DNA of 64,000 nucleotides from Sphaerochaetaceae bacterium (GCA_024405015.1 JAKSPE010000001.1:124001-188000); one strand, 5' to 3'; shown: positions 1 to 9,896, counted from the first letter of the stretch. Translations and numbers: made by a program. The notes: generated by a model from the letters alone, not told the origin.

Positions 1-1542
1 GGTTTCCAAAACAGGCTCTACCTTGGCAGTCTTGGCACCATTGGCCTTCTTTGGAGCAGGCTTCTGAGACTGTGGTTTCTTGGCATCCGTTGGCTTTGCT
101 GCGCCCTTTGGCTCAAAGCCATACTTTTTGCGATAGTAAGCCAAGCGCTCCTCTTCGGTCATTGCACCAAGGCTTTTGGTGTTGGTCCTATCAGAAGAGT
201 ACTTGTTCTTCGGATTCTTGTGCTCATAGTCATTGGAACCCTTCTCAGGCCTGTTAGAAGAAGCCTTGTTGCCAGATGGTCTGTTCTGGGACTTCTGGCC
301 CTGAGGCTTCTGACTCTGAGACTTGCTGTGGCCCTGGCCACTACGGCTCTGGCTTTGTGGGCGCTCTGGGCGGACTCTCCAGCTCTTTCCGATAGACTTA
401 TCCTCTACCTCAGGAAGGTTCTCCGGCCAGACTACAGGGATCTTCATCTTGATGTACTTCTCTATGGCCTCAAGACCATAGACGAACTCTTCATCGGCAA
501 GGGTGATTGCCTTACCACTCTTTCCGGCACGGGCTGTTCTTCCGATACGATGGACATAGTTCTCATAGTCCTCAGGAATGTCGTAGTTCACGACCAGCGG
601 AAGATCATTGACCTGAAGGCCTCGGGCAGCGACATCGGTGGCAACGAGGAAGGCAGTCTTCCCTTCCTTGAGCTTGTCCAGTGCCTTCTGGCGCTGGGCC
701 TGAGGAAGGTCTCCTGTCAGATAATCTGCATTGTAGCCGTTCAGACGCAGTCTTGCGCAGATTTCCTCTGCCATGTGTCTGCTGTTGGTGAACACCAAAG
801 CGAACTCAGGCTTTTCGGAAGCAAGCAGTTGCAAAAACAGTCCGAACTTCTCAGACTTGGCGACGTGATAGATCTCCTGGGTAATGGTCTCAACAGTGAT
901 GTGGTCCGGTTCAAGGTCAATCTCTGCTGGGTCGTTCATGAACTCCCAAGCCAAATCGCGCACACGCATCTCAAGGGTTGCGGAGAACAGAAGAGTCTGT
1001 CGAACAGACTTGTCGGCCAAAAAGCGGAACATGCGTTTGACATCCGGATAGAATCCCATGTCAAACATTCGGTCAGCCTCATCAATGATGAAGGTGTCGA
1101 TTCTCTTTCCGTCAAGCTCATGGTGCTCCATGAACTCAAGCAGTCTTCCTGGGGTTCCGATATACATGTCACAACCCATCTGAAGCTGCTTTCTCTGGTG
1201 CTCGTAACCGACTCCACCATAGAAGCATCCAATGTGGAAACCCTCCACCTTGGAGCACAGAATCATGGCATCGTCTGCAATCTGCTGTGCAAGCTCACGG
1301 GTCGGAGCAATAATCAGACAGGCAGAGCTTTTGCCCTGATCTCTCATGCGAAGATACTTCTCGAGGAAGGTAATGACATAGACAGCGGTCTTTCCGCTTC
1401 CTGTCTTGGACTGGACCATGACGTCCGAGCCTTCAATGGATACTGGAAGGACTTTTTCCTGCACAGGCATGCAGGCTTCAAAATGAGCAGCCTTGGTGCC
1501 TTCCAGAACCTGCTCATGCAATGGCAATTCACTAAATAACAT
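1..1542 (-). CDS. DEAD-box ATP-dependent RNA helicase (3' end beyond window)
   Basis: Superfamily 2 RNA helicase that remodels RNA or RNP with ATP. 514 codons are visible and the stop lies beyond the left edge. Seen: ATP-binding TGSGKT at residues 47-52, PTREL at 80-84, DEAD at 154-157, SAT at 187-189 and motif VI HRIGRTARAG at 331-340. After about residue 385 comes a low-complexity tail rich in Q, S, K and N, typical of RNA-binding tails in RhlE/CsdA-like helicases. The ATG at 1542 has an AGGTG Shine-Dalgarno and sits 21 bp after the ftsK stop, so it is probably co-transcribed with ftsK. The subfamily (RhlE, RhlB, DeaD) is not resolved. Confidence 0.93.
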   Translation of the reverse strand, partial: MLFSELPLHEQVLEGTKAAHFEACMPVQEKVLPVSIEGSDVMVQSKTGSGKTAVYVITFLEKYLRMRDQGKSSACLIIAPTRELAQQIADDAMILCSKVEGFHIGCFYGGVGYEHQRKQLQMGCDMYIGTPGRLLEFMEHHELDGKRIDTFIIDEADRMFDMGFYPDVKRMFRFLADKSVRQTLLFSATLEMRVRDLAWEFMNDPAEIDLEPDHITVETITQEIYHVAKSEKFGLFLQLLASEKPEFALVFTNSRHMAEEICARLRLNGYNADYLTGDLPQAQRQKALDKLKEGKTAFLVATDVAARGLQVNDLPLVVNYDIPEDYENYVHRIGRTARAGKSGKAITLADEEFVYGLEAIEKYIKMKIPVVWPENLPEVEDKSIGKSWRVRPERPQSQSRSGQGHSKSQSQKPQGQKSQNRPSGNKASSNRPEKGSNDYEHKNPKNKYSSDRTNTKSLGAMTEEERLAYYRKKYGFEPKGAAKPTDAKKPQSQKPAPKKANGAKTAKVEPVLET

Positions 1543-1563
1543 AAAAATTCACCTGTAAAAAAA

Positions 1564-4500
1564 TTAGTCGGAACCGTACAGTTTGAGAATTTCTCTTGGC
1601 TTTGAGCCTCTTGGAGGTCCGATGTATCCGGCATCCTCCATCTGCTCAATCAGGTTTGCAGCCCTGTTGTAGCCGATTCCCAGACGACGTTGCAGATAGG
1701 ATGCAGAAGCCTCACCACGGTCAGAGACGATCTTCCATGCTCTGCTGAACATGTCCTCACCAGAACTGGCCTGCTCCTCTTCCGGATCCTGCTCTTCATC
1801 GTCGTCATCGTCCTCGAAGTACGATTCATCTATGTAGTCAGGTTCTCCCTGAGTCTTTACGAAACTGACAATCTCCTCGATTTCCGAGTCGATGTAAGCA
1901 CCCTGGATTCTGGACGGTGTCCTGGATTCCGGGTTGTTGTACAGCATGTCTCCACGGCCAAGCAGCTTTTCAGCACCAGTGCTGTCGATGATGATTCGGC
2001 TGTTGAGCGAGTTGGAGACGGCAAATGCGATCTGTGTCGGGATGTTACTCTTGATGACACCGGTGATGACATCCGAGGAAGGTCGCTGTGTGGCAAGAAC
2101 AAGGTGGATTCCACAGAATCTTGCAACAGCAGTGATTCGCTTGATGCTGGTCTCAAGCTCCTTTCCGATCGCGAGCATCAGATCCGCAAACTCATCGATG
2201 ATGACCATGATGTATGGAAGCTTGACGCGAAGAAGCTTTCGTTCTTCGATCTTCTCATTGTACTCCTCAATCTTCTTGGCTCCGATGGAGGAGAACAGAG
2301 CCATACGGCGCTCCATTTCCTCAACCACGAAGTTCATGGCCTTGAGGGCCTTTTTGGCATCGGTGATGACCGGCGTCAGAAGATGTGGAATTCCGTTGTA
2401 CAGGGAAAGCTCAACCATCTTCGGGTCAACCAGAATCATGCGGACTTCCTTCGGAGTCTTTGTGAACAAAACAGAGCAGATGAGACCGTTGATACAGACG
2501 GACTTTCCGCTACCGGTGGTACCTGCGACAAGAAGGTGTGGGGTCTTGGCAAGGTCGATGACGATGGAATCGCCGGTAATGGTCTTACCAAGGACCATAG
2601 GGATCTTTCGGTATTTTCCAGTCAGCTCCGGCATCATGATGTCAAAACCGATGGTGTCACGCTTCTTGTTCGGAACCTCAATTCCAATGGCTGGCTTTCC
2701 AGGAATCGGTGCAAGAATTCGCACATCCTCAACGGAAAGCTCCATGGCGATGTTCTCGGCATAGCTCAGAACGGATGTGACCTTGATACCCTTCTGCAGC
2801 GAAAGCTCATAAAGAGTGAATGTCGGTCCATGCTGGATGCCAATCAGGCTCGTCTCGATTTTGAACTGTTTGAGAGTACTGACGATGATCTGTCCATCCG
2901 GGTCGTTTTCAAGATCATCATAGATCTTTGCACTGACCGGATAGTGTCTGAGAATCGTCTCTGGTGGGAACTTGTAGTCAAACTTCTGCTTGTCGATAAG
3001 GTAGGAGTTTCCAGCCGATGCATTCTTGGTTCCGGCGACACCGGATATGAAATCGATATCCGGACCCTTTCGAGGCTCTTCCTTGGCAGGAGGAAGTTCC
3101 TCTTCCTCCTCTTCAGCCTCACGTGCCTTCTGCTCAGCCTCCGCCTTCGCAGCAGCTTCGGCTGCCATTTTGGCCTGCTCTTCGGCAACTCGTCTGGCCT
3201 CTGCCTCGACTCTTTCCCTTTCACGCTGCTCTTCCTGCTCACGCATCAGAGCAAGCTTGCGCTCGTTTTCATCCTTGGCTGCCTGAACGAGTCTTGCATT
3301 CTCCTCCTGTGCTGCCTGTGCTGCCTTTGCCTCTTCCAGCTGTCTGGCAAGCTCAGCCTTGGCCTGTGCAAGCTCTTCTTCTGCACGTGCTGCAGCTGCT
3401 TCTGCCTCACGACGTCTTCTTTCCAGTTCCTGCATCTCTTCCAGGTGCTTCTTCTCAAGTTCAGCCTGACGCTTTCTCATGATAAGCTGCTCTTCCATCT
3501 CAGCCTGTGCGGCAGCTTCACGGAAGACGGCGGAGGTCGGTGCAGCCGTTGGAATGTCGTCATACTCGACATTTTCAACGGTGAGATTCTGGGCAGAGGT
3601 GTTGATAGGCTGTGTCACGGTTTCAACAGGCTGTGACTGCATGGAGTTTCGGTAAACGAACGGATTTTGCATCTGAGCTGGCGGAATCTGCTGTGCGACA
3701 GGAATCTCCACCTTCACGGACTGCTGGTTTGCCTGGACAAACTGCACTGGAGGTTGCTCTACAGCAGGCTTTTCCACAATCTCAGGAGCCTGGAACTGTA
3801 AAGCAGCGGATTCCTTCTGCTTTTCCTGCTCGATCTTCTGGTTCACGGTTTCGGAAATTCCGAAATCGATGTTGGAGATGTTGTTTGTGAAAGACGGGAA
3901 ACTCTTTTCCGCCTGAGCATCCTCACTGAGTCTTCTCATGAGGGTTCTCGGTTTGAACATGTTCTCAAGGCGCTTTCGGTTCTCCTCTGCTTCCTTTCGT
4001 GCACGCTCCTCTTCCAGGGCCTTCTGTCTGGCACGTTCCTCCTCCAGAAGTCGCTGTCGTTCAAGTTCAGCCTGTCGTTTCTCCTGCTCTTCGCGTCGGA
4101 TCTGGGCCTCGCGCTCGGCAGCATCATAGACACTGCGGTCTACCGACGAGACCGTAGAGACACTGCTGTAGTTCTGGAAACTGGAGAACTGTGGAATCTC
4201 CACATCGGTCAGACTGGAAAGGGCTCTTCTGGAAAGCAGTGGATCTTTTTCGTATTTCGGCTTTTCGGCTTCAGGTTCCTCTGCGCTCTGGAAATCGGCA
4301 TTCAAGAGATTTTCCTCTTGTGTATCTACCTTGGCCTGCTCCGAGACATCCTCCTTGGCGACTTCGGACTTGGAAGGTTTGACCTTTTTCACCTTCTTCT
4401 CTTTTTTGGCTTTCTGTTCTTTTGCAGCTTTTGGATTTCCCTTAGCCTTGACCTTTGCGATGACAAAAAGGAAAAGACCTGAAACAAGTGCAATACCAAG

Positions 4501-4884
4501 ACCTATGAAGTGATAGTACTCAGGAAGACGCTCGAGGATGAGAAAGACAAAAGCACCATCCTGCACATAGATGCCGATGAGATAAAGGCCGTAGAACAGG
4601 ATGCAACGGAAAAGACATGCCAAAATGCCGGAGCCGAATAGGACAAGAACAAAGTTCAAGACCGCCAAGGTGCCGACTGGAATCAGGCCATAGGCCCTAA
4701 GCGATGGCGATGCGAAAACGTTCAGATACGAATCAAAGAACGTATGCAAAGGACTTAGGATTGCATAAAGTAAGGATCCCTCCGTAAGTGGAAGGAGCGG
4801 GAACAGACACACAACGATGACGCATGCAGCGACTAAAGCGGTGAGAACAGACAATATCACATTCGGTTTACGATATTTTCCCAT
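1564..4884 (-). CDS. ftsK: DNA translocase FtsK/SpoIIIE
   Basis: Septal ATP-driven double-stranded DNA pump that clears and aligns chromosome termini at division. 1106 aa. Seen: about four hydrophobic N-terminal segments (residues ~8-150), then a Lys-rich stretch and a very long charged, Glu/Gln/Ala-rich linker (~150-630) that looks coiled-coil. The motor domain follows, with Walker A GTTGSGKS at about 788-795 and Walker B MVIIDEF at about 893-899. After an acidic D/E run comes a winged-helix gamma domain (~1044-1100), which in characterised FtsK reads KOPS sites. All motor elements look intact. It follows rsmG on the same strand but has its own promoter in the 45-bp gap, with the -10 placed for a leaderless mRNA. 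Confidence 0.96.
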   Translation of the reverse strand: MGKYRKPNVILSVLTALVAACVIVVCLFPLLPLTEGSLLYAILSPLHTFFDSYLNVFASPSLRAYGLIPVGTLAVLNFVLVLFGSGILACLFRCILFYGLYLIGIYVQDGAFVFLILERLPEYYHFIGLGIALVSGLFLFVIAKVKAKGNPKAAKEQKAKKEKKVKKVKPSKSEVAKEDVSEQAKVDTQEENLLNADFQSAEEPEAEKPKYEKDPLLSRRALSSLTDVEIPQFSSFQNYSSVSTVSSVDRSVYDAAEREAQIRREEQEKRQAELERQRLLEEERARQKALEEERARKEAEENRKRLENMFKPRTLMRRLSEDAQAEKSFPSFTNNISNIDFGISETVNQKIEQEKQKESAALQFQAPEIVEKPAVEQPPVQFVQANQQSVKVEIPVAQQIPPAQMQNPFVYRNSMQSQPVETVTQPINTSAQNLTVENVEYDDIPTAAPTSAVFREAAAQAEMEEQLIMRKRQAELEKKHLEEMQELERRRREAEAAAARAEEELAQAKAELARQLEEAKAAQAAQEENARLVQAAKDENERKLALMREQEEQRERERVEAEARRVAEEQAKMAAEAAAKAEAEQKAREAEEEEEELPPAKEEPRKGPDIDFISGVAGTKNASAGNSYLIDKQKFDYKFPPETILRHYPVSAKIYDDLENDPDGQIIVSTLKQFKIETSLIGIQHGPTFTLYELSLQKGIKVTSVLSYAENIAMELSVEDVRILAPIPGKPAIGIEVPNKKRDTIGFDIMMPELTGKYRKIPMVLGKTITGDSIVIDLAKTPHLLVAGTTGSGKSVCINGLICSVLFTKTPKEVRMILVDPKMVELSLYNGIPHLLTPVITDAKKALKAMNFVVEEMERRMALFSSIGAKKIEEYNEKIEERKLLRVKLPYIMVIIDEFADLMLAIGKELETSIKRITAVARFCGIHLVLATQRPSSDVITGVIKSNIPTQIAFAVSNSLNSRIIIDSTGAEKLLGRGDMLYNNPESRTPSRIQGAYIDSEIEEIVSFVKTQGEPDYIDESYFEDDDDDEEQDPEEEQASSGEDMFSRAWKIVSDRGEASASYLQRRLGIGYNRAANLIEQMEDAGYIGPPRGSKPREILKLYGSD

Positions 4885-4891
4885 AGGAATT

Positions 4892-4920
4892 ATAATATCA
4901 TTTTAGTGAAGTAATGTCAT
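4892..4920 (-). promoter_or_regulatory. ftsK promoter, leaderless type
   Basis: On the minus strand, -35 ATGACA (4920-4915), a 17-nt spacer and -10 TATTAT (4897-4892) are followed by exactly 7 nt and then the ftsK ATG at 4884. Transcription would start on or next to the A of the start codon. No Shine-Dalgarno is present in the gap. The promoter call rests on consensus match and spacing; leaderless translation is inferred. Confidence 0.6.
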
Positions 4921-4929
4921 CTATAGCAC

Positions 4930-5589
4930 TCACGGTTTTTCAACGACAAGCATCCTTCTCTTGGCATCGAGCATTGGAACTTCATAGTCTATGGTGCCGC
5001 ACTTGAAAACACACGGTCTGTAGGCGTTTGCCACGTCAATCTCCTCGCGGATATTCTCCTCGCTGCTCTTGTAGGCAAAGATTCTTCCGCCAGGGACAAG
5101 GATGCGATCGAGATCTGAAATGATATCCTTAAACTGCCTGAAAGCCCTAAAAGTCACAACATCAAAGGAATCTTGTACCTCTGAAAGATCTTTCTGAACA
5201 ATGTGAACTCGCGCATTCATTCCCATCATGGCGACGGTGTTTCTCAAAAATCCAGCCCTTCTTCCCATGCGCTCGACAAGGGTGATATCCCACTGTGGAA
5301 ATGCGCTTGCAAGCACAAGACCAGGCAGTCCAGAGCCAGAGCCAAGGTCCGCCATTCTGAGTTTTCCGTCTGCAAGGTTTGCTTTCATCAGCGGAGCCGG
5401 TGCAAGGCAGTCCAGGATGTGTCTGACGACTAGGTCATAGCCCTGGGCATTCACAAGACCGTACTGCGGATTGAACAAGGTAATCTCGTCATACAGATGA
5501 ACAAGTGCCTTCACAAGGCTGTCGGTCAACAAAGTCGGGTCGATTGCAGAGATTCCCTGCTCCAAGGTCTTTCGAAGATTCTCTTCCAT
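4930..5589 (-). CDS. rsmG: 16S rRNA (guanine-N7)-methyltransferase RsmG
   Basis: SAM-dependent methyltransferase that modifies G527 of 16S rRNA (E. coli numbering). 219 aa, a normal length. Seen: SAM-binding motif I as ADLGSGSGLPGLVLA near residue 75, and a Rossmann-type core with the later VTFRAF segment. The start ATG at 5589 has AGGAAATGAC in front of it, overlapping the end of mnmG, and the mnmG stop is 1 bp upstream. The mnmE-mnmG-rsmG order is the classic trmE-gidA-gidB cluster, so the assignment is firm. Confidence 0.95.
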   Translation of the reverse strand: MEENLRKTLEQGISAIDPTLLTDSLVKALVHLYDEITLFNPQYGLVNAQGYDLVVRHILDCLAPAPLMKANLADGKLRMADLGSGSGLPGLVLASAFPQWDITLVERMGRRAGFLRNTVAMMGMNARVHIVQKDLSEVQDSFDVVTFRAFRQFKDIISDLDRILVPGGRIFAYKSSEENIREEIDVANAYRPCVFKCGTIDYEVPMLDAKRRMLVVEKP

Positions 5590-5590
5590 G

Positions 5591-7387
5591 TCATTTCCTC
5601 AGGTAAATCAGAAGCACAGTGATGTCACTGACTCTGACGCCGTTTATTCTTGATGCCTGACCGATTGACTCAGGGCGGATCATCTTGAGTTTCTCACGGG
5701 ACTCTGAGCTGATTCCCTCTACGGCATCGTAGTTGAAATCCTCAGGAATTTTGATGCCTTCCAGTTTGGTGAAGCGGTCGACCTCGCGGTCCTGGCGTTT
5801 GATGTAGCCGTCGTACTTGACCCGAAGCTCAAGCTGAAGCCTTGTGGACATCGGAAACGTGTTGATCTCAGGGATGCTCTGGGAAAGTTCATCCATGGTA
5901 ATTTCAGGATTCTTCAGAGCCTCCAGCGCATTCTTTCCACCAAAACCTCTGTGTCGGATGATATCCTGCAGACTTTCGATGCTCTCGATCTTACGACTCA
6001 GAGCCTCCATTCTGTCATCCTTGGCTAGACCCACCTCATAACCCTTTCTGGTGAGCCTTTCATCGGCAGTATCATGTCTGAGATTCAGGCGGTACTCTGC
6101 ACGGCTTGTGAACATGCGGTACGGCTCCTTGGTTCCCATGGTCACAAGGTCGTCGATGAGAACACCAATGTATGCTTCGGTTCTAGAAAGGACCAAAGGA
6201 TTTTCACCCTTGATCTTCTGGCATGCGTTGATTCCAGCCATCAGGCCCTGACAGGCAGCCTCTTCATAGCCGCTGGTACCGTTGGTCTGTCCGGCAACAA
6301 ACAGATTCTCAAGACGCTTGGTCTCAAGGGACGGTTTGAGCTGTATCGGATTCAGATAGTCATACTCAACCGCATAGGCAGGACGCATGATTGCAGCATG
6401 CTCAAGGCCTTCGATGGAGTGAATAATGTCATGCTGGACATCCTCTGGGAGTGAGGTGGAAAGTCCATTGAGATACATCTCCTGCGTTCCGATTCCCTCC
6501 GGCTCGACGAAGATCTGATGTCTTGGTCGGTCCGGGAAGCGAACCACCTTATCCTCGATGGATGGACAGTATCTTGGACCTTTTCCCACAATCTTTCCGC
6601 CATAGAGCGGAGACCTGTGCATGTTGTCTCGAATGACCTGATGTGTCTTCTCATTGGTATAGGTGATGTAGCAAGGAACCATCGGACGCTCAATCTTCTC
6701 GTGCATGAAACTGAACGGAACAATCTCGCTGTCGCCTTCCTGCTTTTCCATCTTGTCCAAGTCCAGACTGGAAAAACGAACTCTAGCAGGAGTACCCGTC
6801 TTGAGTCTTCCCACGTCAAAGCCCTTCTCTCGCAGGGCATCGCCAAGACCAATGGCAGCCTCTTCGCCAAGGCGTCCTGCACTGTGGTCATATTCACCAA
6901 TGAAGATCCTTCCGTTCATGAAGGTTCCGGTGGTCAGGACCACAGCCTTACTGGTGAATGTGATGTTTCGCTGGGTTCGCACGCCGCAGGCTTTTCTGCC
7001 GGCGCTGTCGGTCAGAATGTCTACAACTGTGTCCATGAAAAGCTCTAGGTTGTCCTGGGCCTCAAGCGTCTCCTTAGCAAGTCTGGAATAGGAGAACTTG
7101 TCAGCCTGGGCACGTGGTGCCTGAACGGCAGGACCGCGGCGTCTGTTGAGGATGCGGAACTGGATCATGCTCTGGTCAATCAGAAGTCCCATCTGGCCGC
7201 CGAGGGCATCCGTCTCACGGACGAGATTGCCTTTTGCAAGGCCTCCAACAGCAGGATTACAGGAAAGTCTTCCAATGGCATCAATGCTCTGAGTAACGAG
7301 CAATGTGCGAAAACCTATTCTTGCAGAGGCGAGACAGGCCTCTATTCCAGCATGTCCACCACCGATAACAATCACATCATAATCCAT
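5591..7387 (-). CDS. mnmG: tRNA uridine-5-carboxymethylaminomethyl modification enzyme MnmG
   Basis: FAD-dependent partner of MnmE; the complex installs the (carboxymethyl)aminomethyl group at C5 of wobble U34 in tRNA. 598 aa, slightly shorter than the usual ~620-630. Seen: N-terminal dinucleotide-binding GGGHAGIEACLA, the conserved CNPAVGGLAKG segment and the EEAACQGLMAGINA motif with its conserved Cys. The start ATG at 7387 is 1 bp after the mnmE stop, with AGGAAAATGAT as ribosome-binding site inside the mnmE end. It is translationally tied to mnmE and rsmG. Confidence 0.96.
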   Translation of the reverse strand: MDYDVIVIGGGHAGIEACLASARIGFRTLLVTQSIDAIGRLSCNPAVGGLAKGNLVRETDALGGQMGLLIDQSMIQFRILNRRRGPAVQAPRAQADKFSYSRLAKETLEAQDNLELFMDTVVDILTDSAGRKACGVRTQRNITFTSKAVVLTTGTFMNGRIFIGEYDHSAGRLGEEAAIGLGDALREKGFDVGRLKTGTPARVRFSSLDLDKMEKQEGDSEIVPFSFMHEKIERPMVPCYITYTNEKTHQVIRDNMHRSPLYGGKIVGKGPRYCPSIEDKVVRFPDRPRHQIFVEPEGIGTQEMYLNGLSTSLPEDVQHDIIHSIEGLEHAAIMRPAYAVEYDYLNPIQLKPSLETKRLENLFVAGQTNGTSGYEEAACQGLMAGINACQKIKGENPLVLSRTEAYIGVLIDDLVTMGTKEPYRMFTSRAEYRLNLRHDTADERLTRKGYEVGLAKDDRMEALSRKIESIESLQDIIRHRGFGGKNALEALKNPEITMDELSQSIPEINTFPMSTRLQLELRVKYDGYIKRQDREVDRFTKLEGIKIPEDFNYDAVEGISSESREKLKMIRPESIGQASRINGVRVSDITVLLIYLRK

Positions 7388-7388
7388 A

Positions 7389-8738
7389 TCATTTTCCTAC
7401 GCAGAAGGATCCGAAGATTCGATCCAGTATATCGTCTGTCGTCACTTCTCCCGTCATTTCCCCAAGAGCCTCAAGAGCTTCCTGGATATCCATCGAGACA
7501 AGGTCAAGCGGCATGTCAGCCTCAACAGCAAGCTTGGCTGCCACCAGGGCGTCCATGGCTCTGCCAAGGTTCTCGCGCTGTCTGTCATTCTCAATCACAA
7601 GACTTGCATCATCATAGTTTGCGTTGTTGCCCTTAAGGCGCTGTGCAATGTTTGAACAAAGCACGTCAAAGCCATAACCGGTTGCAACCGACAGCTTCAC
7701 AAAACCGTCATCATCCCGATCGCAAAGGTCGCACTTGTTCAGAACCTTGATGCACCTCGGATCGGCTGTCATCTGACTGTCCGGGTCTCCCATGTCGGAG
7801 GCATCCACCATGTAGATGATGATATCAGCCGAGTCCACAAGGCCCTTTGACCTACGGATTCCCTCAAGCTCGATCTCATTGTCAGATGCGTCACGGAAAC
7901 CTGCGGTGTCATACAGTCGCACAGGAATGCCGTCGATGGTGCACATGGCCTCGATGAAGTCTCGGGTGGTTCCCTTCTGTGCACTGACGATGGAGCGCTC
8001 CTCTTTCAGAAAGTAGTTGAACAGAGAGCTCTTTCCTGCATTGGAAGGACCTGCAAGAACAATCTTGGCACCCTGCGAATAGAGTCTTCCGGTATTATAG
8101 GAATCATGGATCTGACTCAGGTCCGAAATTGCCTTCTGAAGCTTTGCCATCGGGAATGTCAGGTCCTCACCCACCTCGTCCTCGGCATAGTCAAGCTGCA
8201 CCTCGACGGTACTCATGATATCCACAATGGTTGACTTGATTTGGGAGATACGTTTGTAGAGAGCTCCGTTCAGACGGTTCAATGCCATAAGCTGTCCGGT
8301 TCTACCTTGCGCATTCACAAGCTCATCGACCGCCTCGGCTCGGGTCAGGTCCATCTTGCCATGAAGAAATGCTCTTAAGGTGAACTCTCCAGGAAGTGCC
8401 TGACGAAATCCCAAATCCGCCATTGCACCCAAAACCGCCTTCACAACCTGAAGACCTCCGTGGCAGGAGATCTCAAAAGCCTCCTCTCCCGTGTAGCCGT
8501 GACCATCACGGTAGAGCGTCAGAACAATGTCATCAATGAGTTTGCCGTCACTTGGACTTACCAGGTGGCAATACAGAGCATAGTTGCTTTGTAGGCTGCA
8601 GATGTCCTTCTTGGACCGGATAGCCTTGGACAGTGTGCGGATACAGTCGTTTCCGCTGACGCGGACAACCGCGATGGCGCTTTTGGCCCATGCTGTGGCC
8701 AGAGCAAAGATGGCATCTTCTGTACTGTATGAATTCAT
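7389..8738 (-). CDS. mnmE: tRNA modification GTPase MnmE
   Basis: GTPase partner of MnmG in wobble-uridine modification. 449 aa, typical. Seen: N-terminal folate-binding domain; a central G domain with the P-loop GPSNAGKSSLFN, DTAGFRD and NKCD; and the C-terminal FCVGK, matching the family's C(I/V)GK ending with its functional Cys. First gene of the mnmE-mnmG-rsmG operon, divergent from epmA. The -10 box lies 7 nt before the ATG with no Shine-Dalgarno, so the transcript is probably leaderless. Confidence 0.96.
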   Translation of the reverse strand: MNSYSTEDAIFALATAWAKSAIAVVRVSGNDCIRTLSKAIRSKKDICSLQSNYALYCHLVSPSDGKLIDDIVLTLYRDGHGYTGEEAFEISCHGGLQVVKAVLGAMADLGFRQALPGEFTLRAFLHGKMDLTRAEAVDELVNAQGRTGQLMALNRLNGALYKRISQIKSTIVDIMSTVEVQLDYAEDEVGEDLTFPMAKLQKAISDLSQIHDSYNTGRLYSQGAKIVLAGPSNAGKSSLFNYFLKEERSIVSAQKGTTRDFIEAMCTIDGIPVRLYDTAGFRDASDNEIELEGIRRSKGLVDSADIIIYMVDASDMGDPDSQMTADPRCIKVLNKCDLCDRDDDGFVKLSVATGYGFDVLCSNIAQRLKGNNANYDDASLVIENDRQRENLGRAMDALVAAKLAVEADMPLDLVSMDIQEALEALGEMTGEVTTDDILDRIFGSFCVGK

Positions 8739-8745
8739 GCCTGCA

Positions 8746-8774
8746 ATTATATCTAAATATAAGTTTATTGCCTA
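8746..8774 (-). promoter_or_regulatory. mnmE promoter, leaderless type
   Basis: Minus strand: a perfect -10 TATAAT (8751-8746) stands 7 nt before the mnmE ATG at 8738. A weak -35 TAGGCA (8774-8769) lies at 17-nt spacing. The geometry equals that of ftsK and birA. Confidence 0.6.
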
Positions 8775-8788
8775 CTTCATGCGCGCAC

Positions 8789-8817
8789 TTTTCAAGTGCT
8801 GTCCAAATGGCTAATAT
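8789..8817 (+). promoter_or_regulatory. epmA promoter, leaderless type
   Basis: -10 TAATAT (8812-8817) is followed by 7 nt and then the ATG at 8825. A weak -35 (TTTTCA, 8789-8794) lies at 17-nt spacing. No Shine-Dalgarno precedes either candidate start. The -10-to-ATG stretch closely resembles that of birA. The -35 is poor, so confidence is moderate. Confidence 0.5.
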
Positions 8818-8824
8818 TAGAGCC

Positions 8825-9802
8825 ATGAACAGAAACGCAGCTCTTTCCAGAAGTAGGCTCTACGCCAACATCCGACAGTACTTTTCATCAAAGGGTTACC
8901 TTGAGGTAGAAACACCTACCCTCTCACCAGACCTCATTCCAGAGGCCACCATCGACAACTTCGCAGCCAGCTTCATCAATGAGTTCTCCGGAAGCCGTGA
9001 GATGTACATGATCCCATCTCCAGAGATCTTCATGAAAAAGCTCATCGCTGATGGCAGCGGATCCCTTTTTGAAATCTCAAAATGCTTTCGAAACTGCGAG
9101 CAGCTTGGACAGAACCACAACCCTGAGTTCACCATGCTCGAGTACTACACCATGGACTTTGACGAAAAGGACTCCATTACACTGACACAGGATTTCCTCA
9201 GATCCACTGCTCTGGATGGATGTCCAGAAAGCGTCACCCGAGACTTTGAGATCCTCAGTGTTCACGACGCTGTTGCAAAGTATGCAAACGGAACCGATCT
9301 GGACAAGCTGCAGAATCCAAAGGACCTTCGCGACGCTGCGGAAAAGCTTGGACTAATTATTCCGGGTCCGGAAAGTTGGGACGATACATTTAATAGAATC
9401 TTCATCAATTTCGTAGAAACCAGCCTTCCAACCGACCATCCAGTGTGTCTTGTGGATTATCCGAAACAGATTGAATGTCTTGCAGAGGCCAAGGGGAACT
9501 ACCGCCGAAGATGGGAGCTTTACATCAACGGAATCGAGGTTGCCAACTGCTATCTCGAGGAACGCGATCCGGAAATTGCACGCGACTACTACCGAAAGGA
9601 ATACCAGAAGCTTCTTTCTCTCAGAGCCAACAACGGCAAGCCGATTCCGGATGTCGACGACGGTTTCTGCGATATCTTCGAGAACTTCCCGAAGTGTTCA
9701 GGCGTTGCCATCGGACTAGACAGACTTCTCATGGTGGAGACAGGAGCAAAGGACATCAATGATGTTCTTCTGTTCCCATTTGCCTCCATGCTGGAGTCCT
9801 AA
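8825..9802 (+). CDS. epmA: EF-P beta-lysine ligase EpmA (GenX/PoxA)
   Basis: Class II lysyl-tRNA-synthetase paralogue lacking an anticodon-binding domain; it attaches (R)-beta-lysine to a lysine of EF-P. 325 aa from this ATG, the length of E. coli EpmA. Seen: LEVETPTLSP near the N terminus, the motif-2 region around FRNCEQLGQNHNPEFTMLEY, and motif 3 GVAIGLDRLLM followed by DINDVLLFPF. An in-frame ATG at 8807 is possible, but the -10 position and the 325-aa length favour 8825. The gene is followed by efp and epmB, a complete modification set, which rules out an ordinary lysyl-tRNA synthetase. Confidence 0.93.
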   Translation: MNRNAALSRSRLYANIRQYFSSKGYLEVETPTLSPDLIPEATIDNFAASFINEFSGSREMYMIPSPEIFMKKLIADGSGSLFEISKCFRNCEQLGQNHNPEFTMLEYYTMDFDEKDSITLTQDFLRSTALDGCPESVTRDFEILSVHDAVAKYANGTDLDKLQNPKDLRDAAEKLGLIIPGPESWDDTFNRIFINFVETSLPTDHPVCLVDYPKQIECLAEAKGNYRRRWELYINGIEVANCYLEERDPEIARDYYRKEYQKLLSLRANNGKPIPDVDDGFCDIFENFPKCSGVAIGLDRLLMVETGAKDINDVLLFPFASMLES

Positions 9803-9896
9803 AGGCTCCATATCTTGTATATATTGTGCATAAATGATAAGATAGCACTGCTTAATTTGATTTTAAGAAAACTTTTAGATACAGAGGTGTTTCATT

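Noticed and set aside
220-1539. Long plus-strand open frame opposite the helicase
   Set aside because: The minus strand has all DEAD-box motifs in frame; the plus frame has no recognisable domain and is a shadow.
1690-3636. 648-codon plus-strand open frame opposite ftsK
   Set aside because: Low-complexity composition mirrors the ftsK linker; no motif, no ribosome-binding site.
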